Assembly (NCBI GenBank): GCA_028277725.1
Contig: JANQFX010000037.1
Location: forward strand, 1 to 35,242
Reading direction: 5' to 3'
DNA length: 35,242 nt
Origin: Thiohalocapsa sp.
Lineage (GTDB): Bacteria > Pseudomonadota > Gammaproteobacteria > Chromatiales > Chromatiaceae
The notes under the pieces are model-generated. The model was not told the DNA's origin and searched no databases. It worked only from the letters and a program-made list of their open reading frames with translations. Position 1 is the stretch's first letter. Every line of letters begins with the position of its first letter. Shown in pieces: positions 7,509-14,992 of the stretch. Made by a program: the position numbers and the translations under genes.

Positions 7509-7961
7509 GTATTCCTCCGATACTTTGGCGCCTACGATTCCGCAGAACGAGCGCATCCGTGCCGGAGAATGTGGGATTAAGGCGGAGAATGTCAAGACAT
7601 AATCGAATTTATTCTGCAGATAATGATTAAAATAGGATAGCTAAAGGCCCACTCAGCGACGAATATGTGTGCAAATAATTGACGCGTATGCAGCGCCGGC
7701 GCGTCCATCCAGTGGGCTCAGATGTCGGGGAATCTTGGCCGAGAAGGCTTGGACAAAGCTTGATCTATGACATCCACCGGCGGGACGATTGGCCGGGGGC
7801 GATGGAGGGTCCCGAGCTCCCCTCGTCCTAACCAAAGCCGCTCGACTAGGCTACCAAGCGAAGCTGCCTGTCGAGTTTGCTTCTGTCGAAGTGGGCACCT
7901 GATAACCCCTAGAGCGAAGTCGAGTGCGATAACACCTAATGGTTTCGGGGGCCGTTTTCGC
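7509..7961. other. Non-coding stretch upstream of the ATPase operon
   Basis: No convincing gene is seen. A minus-strand TTGACA at 7590-7595 is a possible -35 for the small-protein/ATPase operon, but its matching -10 is weak. The 7600-7660 part is AT-rich compared with its surroundings. The rest shows no clear repeat or hairpin. Confidence 0.4.
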
Positions 7962-8114
7962 TCAAGGAAAATAGCCCATCACCACCCAGAGGGCTTCCTC
8001 GTCACTCGCGCCTTTGATGATTTGACCCAAGGCTACCAGGCCGTATCCGGGCTGAAGTTGGCCGATTCTGAGGGTTAGAGTGGACAGGATTTGAGGTTCA
8101 GTCTTCTGGGCCAT
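7962..8114 (-). CDS. Small hypothetical protein coupled to the upstream membrane protein gene
   Basis: A 50-residue ORF, MAQKTEPQILSTLTLRI..., ending VMGYFP. The ATG lies inside the last codons of the 8098-8433 gene in another frame (17-bp overlap), a common arrangement for coupled translation. Composition is ordinary for a protein: a hydrophobic stretch GYGLVALGQII and an acidic-then-hydrophobic end. The family is unknown and it could be spurious. Confidence 0.4.
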   Translation of the reverse strand: MAQKTEPQILSTLTLRIGQLQPGYGLVALGQIIKGASDEEALWVVMGYFP

Positions 8115-8433
8115 CCATTTTGTCGAGCGGTACGCCTTCGACAATGCCCTCTTCCCGCATCAATTCCGCCGTCACACGCTTGAGAAAACGCTTGTGCCGA
8201 CCGTCGGGCGCGAAGGTGGCGGCCAGCATGTGGTCGCCGATCACGGAAAGCGCATCGGAGCCGTAATAGGTGCGGTACTGTTCTGCAGCGTGCTGAACGT
8301 CATGTTCAGTTGGCTCGGGCGAGCGCCGCAGCAAATCGAGGCAGGCCGCGCTGATGCCGCCCACGATCCCGAAGGCCACCAGCCCGATCGTCCCGATAGC
8401 TATCCACCAGGCCGCACTCAAGACTAGTTCCAT
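8098..8433 (-). CDS. Small membrane-anchored hypothetical protein
   Basis: A 111-residue protein with one N-terminal transmembrane helix (about 3-30, rich in Ala/Ile/Gly/Val) followed by a soluble, charged region of about 80 residues. ATG at 8433 is preferred over GTG at 8442 because GGTGGG precedes it at suitable spacing. It is divergent from the XRE regulator gene across about 110 bp, so the two probably share a regulated promoter region. Family and function are not recognised; superinfection-exclusion-type proteins have this size and topology, but nothing specific supports that. Confidence 0.6.
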   Translation of the reverse strand: MELVLSAAWWIAIGTIGLVAFGIVGGISAACLDLLRRSPEPTEHDVQHAAEQYRTYYGSDALSVIGDHMLAATFAPDGRHKRFLKRVTAELMREEGIVEGVPLDKMDGPED

Positions 8434-8476
8434 CGATCCCACCCGCTGGCAGGATGTAGAATATAGTCAACAGACG

Positions 8477-8488
8477 GGTTCGCGAACC
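8477..8488. promoter_or_regulatory. 12-bp perfect palindrome in the divergent promoter region
   Basis: GGTTCGCGAACC is a perfect dyad between the membrane-protein gene and the XRE regulator gene. Its place and symmetry fit an operator for the XRE protein. No binding evidence exists. Confidence 0.4.
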
Positions 8489-8544
8489 GGGAATGTGTAT
8501 CTGAGTCCGTAGACGATGAGTCCACATCTTGCGCTCATGCGCGG

Positions 8545-8757
8545 ATGAGGGACTACCGGAAAATCCTGGGGCAGAACGTCCGCGAGGCGCGCAAGGCGGT
8601 GGGAATTTCCCAGGAGGCCTTGGGCATGGAAGTGGAGATCGACCGCACGTACATCTCAGGGATCGAGCGCGGCGTCCGGAACCCGTCCCTTGACGTAATC
8701 GTAAAGATTGCTGAGAAGCTGGGGGTCAGCCCCAGCGAGCTATTGGCGGCCGACTAG
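8545..8757 (+). CDS. XRE-family helix-turn-helix regulator
   Basis: A 70-residue protein that is nearly all HTH_3 domain: LGQNVREARKAVGISQEAL, then EIDRTYISGIERGVRNPSLDVIVKIAEKLGV with the typical recognition helix and the second-half helices. It is Cro/CI-like and C2-type in size and would act as a dimeric repressor. It is the only plus-strand gene among the element's core genes, placed opposite the 8098-8433 gene with a palindrome between them, as for a lysogeny-type or cargo regulator. The start is ATG at 8545 with no clear ribosome binding site. Confidence 0.88.
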   Translation: MRDYRKILGQNVREARKAVGISQEALGMEVEIDRTYISGIERGVRNPSLDVIVKIAEKLGVSPSELLAAD

Positions 8758-8799
8758 CGGACCCTAGCCCGTTCAAATGTCCACTGTCTGCGCTGCCCT

Positions 8800-9285
8800 T
8801 CAGACAGCGAAATCCGCGTTCGTTGGCTGGCCGACTTGAAGACGGTAAGCGTCGTCGATGTTCGCTAGGATGCTCCGACCCATGTCGGTCATGCAGGCGC
8901 GCGCATAGGCGGCCTCGAACGTCTCGTCCGCCTTGCGGATGCTCTGCGCGTACCTGTCCATCAGGTCCTCGGCCGATTTCCTGATGACTGCGGGGCTCTC
9001 GCTCAGCTTGGCCAGCCTCGCCTCAAGCTTGCGCTGCTCCAGCTCGGTTTCGAGTTCGCCCACCTCAGCTTCAAGCTGCCGGACGCGCTCCTTGTCTTCC
9101 TCAGCCCTGTACAATGCTCCGATCTCCTCTTCCAGTCTGGCCTTGCGCTGTTCCAGTTCCCGTATGCGGGCCAGTTCCTTGCGGTTTGCCTTCATGATGA
9201 GTGCGAGGGCGCCTTCCTGGGCGGGGCGGTCAACGCCGCTGATCTCGTTGATCCTGAGCGCCCTGATGATCCTTCGCCTGAGCAC
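8800..9285 (-). CDS. Phage-like protein with an XkdF/prohead-protease-like N-terminus and a coiled coil
   Basis: A 161-residue protein. The N-terminal segment IIRALRINEISGVDRPAQEG resembles the VDRPA signature at the start of phage XkdF-like and prohead-protease-associated proteins. Residues 30-95 are a strongly charged coiled coil (LEQRKARLEEEI...). The C-terminal part is helical. GTG at 9285 is used as start so that the conserved N-terminus is retained; its stop-start spacing with the upstream gene is 3 nt. The role in a satellite could be scaffold- or capsid-related, but this is inference. Confidence 0.6.
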   Translation of the reverse strand: MLRRRIIRALRINEISGVDRPAQEGALALIMKANRKELARIRELEQRKARLEEEIGALYRAEEDKERVRQLEAEVGELETELEQRKLEARLAKLSESPAVIRKSAEDLMDRYAQSIRKADETFEAAYARACMTDMGRSILANIDDAYRLQVGQPTNADFAV

Positions 9286-9288
9286 GGC

Positions 9289-9837
9289 TCACGTCCCGTC
9301 GAGCCGCGGAGTGCTGCTCGCATTGAGCTCGGCCAGGCTCTTGCGCCGGCGCCCGTTGGCGAAAGGAACGCCCATAAGATCGGCGGCGGTGTCGGCCGAG
9401 CGCCATGCCGCCCAGCGGAGGTTCTGGCTCGCGGCGCGCGATATCCTCCCCGCCTCTGGACAACCTGCCGCGCTCATGGCTTTCGCTAGGTCGCGGCCCA
9501 GCGCCTCATGCTTCGTGACCGCCGCTTCCAGCGCAGAAAGCGCCTGATCGACGACCCGCGCAGCCTGAATTCGCTCGGCGGCGATACGCTTCGCCTCTTC
9601 CCGTGCCGCACGCTTGCGTTCGGCTTCGGCGTCTTCGTCGACCTTCCGCTTGCGGTGCGACAGGCACGCGATGGCATCTTCGATGTCCCGCACCTCGCCA
9701 GCTGCCCGATCGCGCAGGCGCCGCCGCGCCTTGAGCTTGGCTTCCTCGCCGTCGAGAAGCAGCTCGGGAACCTCGGCCGCCGCTGTATCCCGCTTCGCTC
9801 TCGCCTTGGCCAGTCGCTCCTGCAGCGCTTCCAGCAT
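9289..9837 (-). CDS. Coiled-coil phage-like hypothetical protein
   Basis: A 182-residue protein, mostly Ala/Arg/Glu/Lys-rich helix (residues 1-115), followed by a C-terminal segment with DLMGVPFANGRRRKSLAELNA. There is no membrane segment or enzyme motif. A ribosome binding site (GAGGGA) precedes ATG at 9837. It is co-directional and nearly contiguous with the gene at 8800-9285. I do not recognise the family; position and composition suggest a phage morphogenesis or DNA-binding accessory protein. Confidence 0.55.
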   Translation of the reverse strand: MLEALQERLAKARAKRDTAAAEVPELLLDGEEAKLKARRRLRDRAAGEVRDIEDAIACLSHRKRKVDEDAEAERKRAAREEAKRIAAERIQAARVVDQALSALEAAVTKHEALGRDLAKAMSAAGCPEAGRISRAASQNLRWAAWRSADTAADLMGVPFANGRRRKSLAELNASSTPRLDGT

Positions 9838-9986
9838 GTTCGGGTCCCTCGTTCGTCATTGCTTTCGCTATCGTGACGCGCGCGCATGCGTGTGCGGACC
9901 AGCGTTTGCGGTCTGCAGAGAAACGATGGAGCAGCAAACCTGGGATTGTCTGCTCTACAGGCGATCGATCAGCGGCAAAGAAGGGG

Positions 9987-10250
9987 TTAGCCGGCGCCGG
10001 AGTCCGCAAGGTCCGTGACACTCACCGTGCGCGCGATGGGAAGCGAGCGAACGAAGGCCTTCAGCTCAGGATTGGTGACGCAGGCGAGGACCATTCGCCT
10101 CGCTTGATCTCCCGCAAGGGGCGTGCGCACGCCGCGCTCGAACTCGTCGTGGAGGGAGCCTTCTCCATTTCCTGGGCCGGCGCGAATGCGCAGGCCCTGC
10201 TTACGATAGGTCCCGTCGCTTGCGACGAACTGCACCCTAACCGTCTCCAT
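9987..10250 (-). CDS. Small phage-like hypothetical protein
   Basis: An 87-residue protein beginning METVRVQFVASDGTYRKQG. ATG at 10250 overlaps the end of the upstream terminase-like gene (14-bp overlap, different frame), so translation is probably coupled and this start is preferred over an in-frame Met seven codons earlier. It has a beta-rich N-terminus and a helical C-terminus. The family is unknown. Confidence 0.55.
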   Translation of the reverse strand: METVRVQFVASDGTYRKQGLRIRAGPGNGEGSLHDEFERGVRTPLAGDQARRMVLACVTNPELKAFVRSLPIARTVSVTDLADSGAG

Positions 10251-10716
10251 CGGCTTCCTCGAACTCCGCATCGATCACTTCGCCCTCCGGCGAATAGCAG
10301 ACGACCTTCACCTCGTGCTCGGACCAGCTCGTAACCGCCGTGCGCTGATCGACCCGCCGTATTTCGTCCCTCATGGTCTTGTCCATGAGCTTCATCAGGA
10401 CCCGAGCATCGACGTTCTGCGTGTTGAAGCGCATGACCGGTTCAAGGTTGTCGTCCAGTTCGGGCTCCCCCGTAATCGGATCGATCACAGGGACCCACTC
10501 ACCGATGCCCAGAGCGCATGCCGTCTCCACGACGCGCTCCCTCAATCCGTCTCGCGCTGCATCGAGCGCAGCGTCCCATCGGTCCGCGAACTCGGGGTCA
10601 TCGCGCCATGAATAGGCGGTCATCCTGTTGATTCCGAGCCGGCGCGCCGCCTTCGACACGTTGCCAGTCTCCATCAGGAGGACAATGAACTCGTCTTTCA
10701 CAGCGGTAGGAAGCAT
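10237..10716 (-). CDS. Terminase-small-subunit-like HTH protein
   Basis: A 159-residue protein whose N-terminus holds a homeodomain-like HTH (FIVLLMETGNVSKAARRLGINRMTAYSWRDD) followed by DPEFADRWDAALDAARDGL. This is the layout of phage small-terminase-type DNA-binding proteins of the phBC6A51 kind. The middle holds a beta segment (VPVIDPITGEPELDDN) and a long helix. In PICI-type satellites a small terminase redirects packaging of helper capsids to satellite DNA, and no large terminase gene is in this element, which fits that idea. It could instead be a phage regulator. Confidence 0.65.
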   Translation of the reverse strand: MLPTAVKDEFIVLLMETGNVSKAARRLGINRMTAYSWRDDPEFADRWDAALDAARDGLRERVVETACALGIGEWVPVIDPITGEPELDDNLEPVMRFNTQNVDARVLMKLMDKTMRDEIRRVDQRTAVTSWSEHEVKVVCYSPEGEVIDAEFEEADGDG

Positions 10717-10961
10717 GACGTTTCATCCCTCTGCTGTGCCTGATCCGGTGCCCGGTCGCGGCAACACAACCCAAGCGCTTGGACGGACTCGTGTTCAGGG
10801 GGAGCGCTTCCCCGATCAATAGTCTGATGCTCTGTCGTTGAAGCCACCAGAAACTCAGGCACAGCTTCTCGCTCGTTTCGCGCTCATAGTGCGCTGTCTC
10901 TGGCCCTGAAAGATGCCAGTGCTGTTTGTTTTGATCGTTTTTCCCTGAAACCAAAGCGAGG

Positions 10962-11198
10962 GGTCACATCGTTATCTGATGTTGTCATGTGACGGCCAAT
11001 GGTTTGATATTGTTATATTTTCTCAGGCTTTCCTACTGTCACATGAAAATTATGAAATATCAAAAACGCAAACTGCAGAGTAGAGGCGCACAAGCATATA
11101 TTCGCGCGCTGCGACTTTACGCAGTGTCATTTGACGTGCGGGATCAGCCCGAATTTGACATTTTTTACAATGACATCAAGGCATTGAGCGTCATGTGA
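10962..11198. promoter_or_regulatory. Cluster of GTCA-NN-TGAC dyads in a 500-nt gene-free stretch
   Basis: Within the gap 10717-11218, dyads occur at 10984-10993 (GTCATGTGAC), 11038-11046 (GTCACATGA), 11126-11135 (GTCATTTGAC) and 11190-11198 (GTCATGTGA), with a weaker GTCACAT at 10963-10969. The region is AT-rich compared with both neighbours. It lies just downstream of the primase gene and upstream of the terminase-like gene, so it could be a replication origin with iterons or a multi-operator promoter. No supported gene is present in 10717-11218. Confidence 0.5.
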
Positions 11199-11218
11199 GG
11201 GACTGTGACGCCTTGATC

Positions 11219-13027
11219 CTATTCGAGGCCGAAACCCTCCTCGTCCTCGAATGGCAATATCACTTCCGAGACGCCTGCGAGACCGTACACCTGTTTTCCA
11301 TCCCGGCGCCTCTGTGTGTAGCGAATGCCAGGAAGCGCGGTCCGGATGTCGTGAGCGAGGTCTGTCTGACTCCGCAGTTCATTCCGCTTCAGACCTTCGT
11401 CAATCGCCCAGTCTCTGTAGGAACGGAACACGGCAGCCATAGGCGTAAAGTCCTGATTATCTCCAGTCACCGTCAACCTGGCCTCGGCAAACCTCAACGC
11501 AGGCGAATGCGACCGAGCGGCATCCTCGACCTCCGATCGGCCGAGTTCACCGACCGTGAACCGGAGATCGTTATCGCGCAATTCCAGCAATCCCTCGAGT
11601 GCCCAATTGGCAATACCGCTCATCTCGGCCTTCAGCCTCTTACCCATATTTCTGTCCTCGCGACCCCTGAACGACCTGTCGAAGCGGACCACGATCATAC
11701 GCGCCGCCAAGGCGCCGCTCTCGTCTATGAACTTCGGCAGCCGGTTACAGGTAATCACAATGCGTGCCCTCAGCCTTGCGTTCACAATGGCGAGGTGTTT
11801 GCGGTTGATCGAGACTTCATCACCGCCAGTGATGCTCTTGATGCGTTCTAGCGCCGCGGCTCTGTTCCTTGTAGGCGCGTCATGGGCATCGGGGATGATG
11901 ACGAGCCGTTTGTCGAGTAGGCCCTGCATACCGAAGTCCGAGCCGAGGTCCGGCATCATCGCCGAAGCCGCGTGCTGCGGACCGACGAGGTCGCGAAGTA
12001 CATTATGCGCCGTCGACTTGCCTGAACGCGTGCCGCCCAGAAAATTCATGAAGTGGTGAGCGCGTACGTCCGGTGTCAGGCAGTAGCCAAACCACTGCTG
12101 CACCGTTGGATGGAACGAAGGATCGAGCGCCTCCTCGAGCCAACCCATCCATGTCGGACATTCTGCAAAGGGGTCGTAATCATGGTCCGGCAGACCCGTC
12201 GCAAAATAACGGCCATCATGGGGAATCAACTTGCCATTAGTCACGTCCAGCAGGCCGTTTCGAAAGAGGACCAAATCCTCAGTCGCCGGTTCGCTCCCGG
12301 TTGCCGCCAGCCATTCGAATGGGCGCGCCTGAATGGCGGTAAGCTGGTGGACGCCGCGTACTACCTTCCTGACGTTATCGACATCAAGCGCGTCCCTTGG
12401 ATCGGTCGCACGCACCTCCGTTTCGAGCCGTTCATCAGACGTCTCTGCCCATATGCCATCTTCGAATGAAAACGGTATGCCTTCCCAGGAGATAATGCGG
12501 CTGGGGCGCTGTTTGAGGAAGAAGCGGGCATTCCTTGCTCCGTGTTTTTGCTCATATAGCAGTTCGACTGGCCAAGGTTTTGCGGCTGCCTCTTCCTCGT
12601 AGCGAGCGAGTGCGTCTTGCCTTGGGCGTGCAGCCCAGGCTTCGAGTTCGTCAGCTCGCTCTTCCAGGTCTTTCACGACCATTGCGATCCGATCGGGGTG
12701 GTTTTCGGATAGTTCAAAATCGAACGCCAGGTTCCTATGCCTCTCGGCCTCGTCCCGCGCGATCTGTCGAAGATCGTCTGCGGGAGTGGCTTCCTCCCAC
12801 CATTTAGCCACCTCCCCATCAAGCTCATAGGGCTGGCGACCGGCAAGGACCAGGCCGCGAGAAATGAAGTGCATGGTCATGGCCTTACCGCCATCGACGC
12901 CCGCTGTCGCCTGACGGAGTGACCGCACCAGACGCTCGTAGCCCACGCCATATGGATCAACCAGCGTCAGGAAATCGTACACATCGTGACCATCGTAGGT
13001 AAGCGGCTCGGACGGATGATCATTCAT
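11219..13027 (-). CDS. P4-type primase-helicase (D5-like NTPase)
   Basis: A 602-residue protein. The C-terminal half is a superfamily-3/D5-type helicase: Walker A GGTRSGKST with Lys337, Walker B region RLVIIPDAHD about 45 residues later, and the sensor-like RIVITCNRLP near 425. Upstream of it (about 170-320) is the D5_N-type region; a canonical archaeo-eukaryotic primase domain is not obvious in the N-terminal 170 residues, so primase activity is less sure than helicase activity. Such proteins replicate P4-like satellites, plasmids and phages. It starts with ATG at 13027 and follows the AlpA-like gene on the same strand. Confidence 0.85.
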   Translation of the reverse strand: MNDHPSEPLTYDGHDVYDFLTLVDPYGVGYERLVRSLRQATAGVDGGKAMTMHFISRGLVLAGRQPYELDGEVAKWWEEATPADDLRQIARDEAERHRNLAFDFELSENHPDRIAMVVKDLEERADELEAWAARPRQDALARYEEEAAAKPWPVELLYEQKHGARNARFFLKQRPSRIISWEGIPFSFEDGIWAETSDERLETEVRATDPRDALDVDNVRKVVRGVHQLTAIQARPFEWLAATGSEPATEDLVLFRNGLLDVTNGKLIPHDGRYFATGLPDHDYDPFAECPTWMGWLEEALDPSFHPTVQQWFGYCLTPDVRAHHFMNFLGGTRSGKSTAHNVLRDLVGPQHAASAMMPDLGSDFGMQGLLDKRLVIIPDAHDAPTRNRAAALERIKSITGGDEVSINRKHLAIVNARLRARIVITCNRLPKFIDESGALAARMIVVRFDRSFRGREDRNMGKRLKAEMSGIANWALEGLLELRDNDLRFTVGELGRSEVEDAARSHSPALRFAEARLTVTGDNQDFTPMAAVFRSYRDWAIDEGLKRNELRSQTDLAHDIRTALPGIRYTQRRRDGKQVYGLAGVSEVILPFEDEEGFGLE

Positions 13028-13051
13028 TTATAGCCTCCCTATCTTGCTTAT

Positions 13052-13091
13052 GAGTTGCAACTCGATCCTGACGGTTCTTTTTTTGGAACCG
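13052..13091. promoter_or_regulatory. Palindrome and hairpin upstream of the primase gene
   Basis: GAGTTGCAACTC at 13052-13063 is a perfect 12-bp dyad. At about 13071-13091 a second inverted repeat (CGGTTC-T7-GGAACCG type) follows. Both lie between the AlpA-like gene and the primase start, where an operator for AlpA or for the XRE protein would be expected. Confidence 0.4.
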
Positions 13092-13209
13092 CGTAAGTAT
13101 TCCGTACAAACAGCTCGGATTTTAACGGACATTTCGATGACATCCCTCAATTACTTCACTATATGAGCGTTTTTGTTGCCGTTCGTCTAGGTTTGGCATG
13201 GATGCGGCA

Positions 13210-13410
13210 CTACTGAGCCTCGCCATTGAGATAGCTGTCGAGCTGATCGCGCCGATAGCGCACCGCACGGCCTGCCTTGTGGTAGCGGGGGCCCTTTCCG
13301 ATCGAGCGGAACGTCCTGAGCGAGCCAGGGCTCAGGCGCAGATAGTCCGCGGCCTCGTCTGTCGTGAGCCACTGACGTTCAGGGATGTCAGATGATTGGA
13401 TTTCGGTCAC
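13210..13410 (-). CDS. AlpA/excisionase-type helix-turn-helix protein
   Basis: A 66-residue MerR-like winged HTH: QWLTTDEAADYLRLSPGSLRTFRSIGKGPRYHKAGRAVRYRRDQLDSYL matches the HTH_17 pattern (E-A-A-x-x-L, G-P-x-y, r-Y-r-x-x-L). GTG at 13410 is preceded by AAGGAGG. Its position between integrase and primase is the standard place of AlpA, which in Gram-negative satellites activates excision and replication genes; it may also serve as the recombination directionality factor. Confidence 0.85.
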   Translation of the reverse strand: MTEIQSSDIPERQWLTTDEAADYLRLSPGSLRTFRSIGKGPRYHKAGRAVRYRRDQLDSYLNGEAQ

Positions 13411-13578
13411 CTATTCCTCCTTTCCAGACAGGGTTGCGCTGCTTCGCGTGTCACAAGGCGCACGAGTGCACATTGTGAAATCGCGTGCTGTTTCACTGTC
13501 TGGAATGGAGGCCGACGACCTCTTTCAATACGATGCCCACTGGCGCTAACCGGTGTCAACCAACACTTCGCGTCACTG

Positions 13579-14694
13579 TCAGGTGGACGCGAAAATGTGG
13601 TCCTCGAACGCCTGGGCGTGAGGCCGCAACGCTTCCACCAGATGCTCTGGATGTACGTACCCGCCACTGGCACCCGGCAACTTGTGCCCAAGCAGGAGTG
13701 CACTTTCGGCATAAGGCACGCCCGCGGCAATCATAATTGTGCGCGCGAGGTGCCTGAGCTCGTGAGGGCTCGGAAGTCCGACACGCTTCGGCTCCCGAAT
13801 GCGGCCCAAGCTGCTCGTGCGAGAAGGCCAGAGCCAAGGCGAGTTGAGCATCTCATCTTTCTCCATTCTCCTACGGAGAATTTCGGTCAGGCGATGTCCC
13901 ATAGGGAAAATCAGCTCCCCGCCCGTCTTCATGTGCTTGAAGGTGAGGATGCTGCGCTCAAGGTCCACATGCTCGCGGCGAACGGTAAGCATCGAGGTCC
14001 GGCGGGCTCCCGTCAGGAGGAGAGCTCGGTGAACATCACGCATGAGCGATGTGAGACTTCCCGTTTTCGCCCACCAGGCCTTGAGGTCGATGGGCTCCAC
14101 CTTGCGCACAGGCGGGATGGGTATCCGCACCGCCTCAGTCGCGTTGCGGAGTATCGTCTCATCGATCCTCATCGCCGTATTGATGACAGCGCGCAACGTC
14201 CGCATCGCTGAGGCTGCGGTGGTCCTACCATGACGGCGCTTCATTGATTCAAACTGGTCCCGGCAGTCGTGGCGCGAGATGTCAGCGATCGCGCGGCTCC
14301 GAAAGCGGGACAGGTATTTGTGAATGTGAGCCCGGTATTCCCTCAGCGTCGTCTCCGCCAGGTCTCGCTCAGCGATATGCGCATCTAGCGCTTCCGCCAG
14401 AGTGATGCCCGTCTCTGGAGGCCCCGCAGTCGGATCGATACCAGACTGTATCTGGGACATCAGCAATTTCGCCCTTCGCCTGGCCTCGGCCAGGCCGATG
14501 CGATCGGCCCGATCTATCTTCGTCCTGACCGTTCGGACGTGCCTGCCATTGCGGCGCACGTCGCCTTGCACCGCATACGTCTTTGTCGATTTGTGGCATA
14601 TAACCATCAGGCCCTTGACCGTCTCGTCCCGGTGGATGCCAGAGCCGAATGGAAGAGACGTGATCCTGGCCTCGGTCAGCTTCATCACCGCCAT
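13579..14694 (-). CDS. int: Tyrosine-recombinase integrase of the element
   Basis: A 371-residue phage-type integrase. The N-terminal arm-binding domain (1-90) and SAM-like core-binding domain (98-190) are followed by the catalytic domain with Arg231 (TGARRTSML), His311-x-x-Arg314 (HELRHLAR), His337 (LLGHK) and nucleophile Tyr346 (GGYVHPE). All catalytic residues are present. A GAGGTGAG ribosome binding site precedes ATG at 14694. The gene is next to the right att core and therefore most likely made this insertion, targeting the anticodon loop of tRNA-Arg(CCU). Confidence 0.95.
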   Translation of the reverse strand: MAVMKLTEARITSLPFGSGIHRDETVKGLMVICHKSTKTYAVQGDVRRNGRHVRTVRTKIDRADRIGLAEARRRAKLLMSQIQSGIDPTAGPPETGITLAEALDAHIAERDLAETTLREYRAHIHKYLSRFRSRAIADISRHDCRDQFESMKRRHGRTTAASAMRTLRAVINTAMRIDETILRNATEAVRIPIPPVRKVEPIDLKAWWAKTGSLTSLMRDVHRALLLTGARRTSMLTVRREHVDLERSILTFKHMKTGGELIFPMGHRLTEILRRRMEKDEMLNSPWLWPSRTSSLGRIREPKRVGLPSPHELRHLARTIMIAAGVPYAESALLLGHKLPGASGGYVHPEHLVEALRPHAQAFEDHIFAST

Positions 14695-14798
14695 ATCTCA
14701 CCTCATTGAAAAGCACAGCCGCAAGCACCGGACGGTCATCGCTTTCTGTTGACGACCGTCAGCGCGTATTTGCGGATTATGTGTCGTAAGGTGTTGGA

Positions 14799-14841
14799 AG
14801 TACGCCGTTATTTAGCGTCGGTTGATTTTGGTTGGCGTACT
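14799..14841. repeat. Inverted repeat beside the right att core
   Basis: AGTACGCC (14799-14806) and GGCGTACT (14834-14841) form an 8-bp inverted repeat just inside the element, ending 10 bp from the att core. Position fits an integrase or excisionase arm site. Confidence 0.4.
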
Positions 14842-14850
14842 GAGGCGGGG

Positions 14851-14889
14851 TTAGGAATCTGGTGCTCTATCCAGCTGAGCTACGGGGCC
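14851..14889 (-). tRNA. 5' half of the split host tRNA-Arg(CCU) (right junction)
   Basis: The minus strand reads acceptor GGCCCCG, D arm (GCTC...GAGC) and anticodon arm CCAGA-TTCCTAA and then diverges into element DNA. It pairs exactly with the 3' half at 71-119: 7-bp acceptor (one G-U), 5-bp anticodon stem, correct 77-nt length. The 11-bp att core is 14851-14861. Integration did not rebuild this tRNA, unlike most tRNA-targeting elements. Confidence 0.93.
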
Positions 14890-14992
14890 GTGCGGCGCGG
14901 CGCGCCATTCCGCGCGGGCGCTGGCGCCGCAGGCCTTCTTATCACGAGTGGAGCGCCCCTGGACACCGGCAACCGCCGCCTCGCAGGGCGCG

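Larger units (their letters stand above)
109..14861. mobile_element. Satellite-like integrative element inserted in a tRNA-Arg(CCU) anticodon loop
   Basis: The boundaries are two direct copies of the 11-bp core TTAGGAATCTG (109-119 and 14851-14861), each fused to one half of the same tRNA gene. The integrase sits 156 bp from the right core and reads away from it. Contents from right to left are integrase, AlpA-like regulator, P4-type primase, terminase-small-subunit-like HTH, small phage-like proteins, XRE regulator, and then cargo: GHKL ATPase module, DNA methyltransferase, intact tRNA-Arg(CCU), T5orf172-like protein and cytochrome P450. No structural phage genes are seen, so a phage satellite (PICI-like) or a defective prophage is more likely than a complete phage. 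The element type is inferred from gene order; the boundaries are read directly. Confidence 0.88.

Noticed and set aside
10598..10954. 118-residue minus-strand ORF overlapping the terminase-like gene
   Set aside because: The frame conflicts with a gene that has a clear HTH motif, and it has no recognisable features.
10989..11198. 69-residue plus-strand ORF in the gene-free stretch
   Set aside because: It starts and ends inside the repeated dyads, has no ribosome binding site and does not look like a conserved protein. The dyads explain the sequence better.
109..14861. A complete inducible prophage
   Set aside because: No portal, major capsid, large terminase, tail or lysis gene can be recognised in the 14.75 kb.
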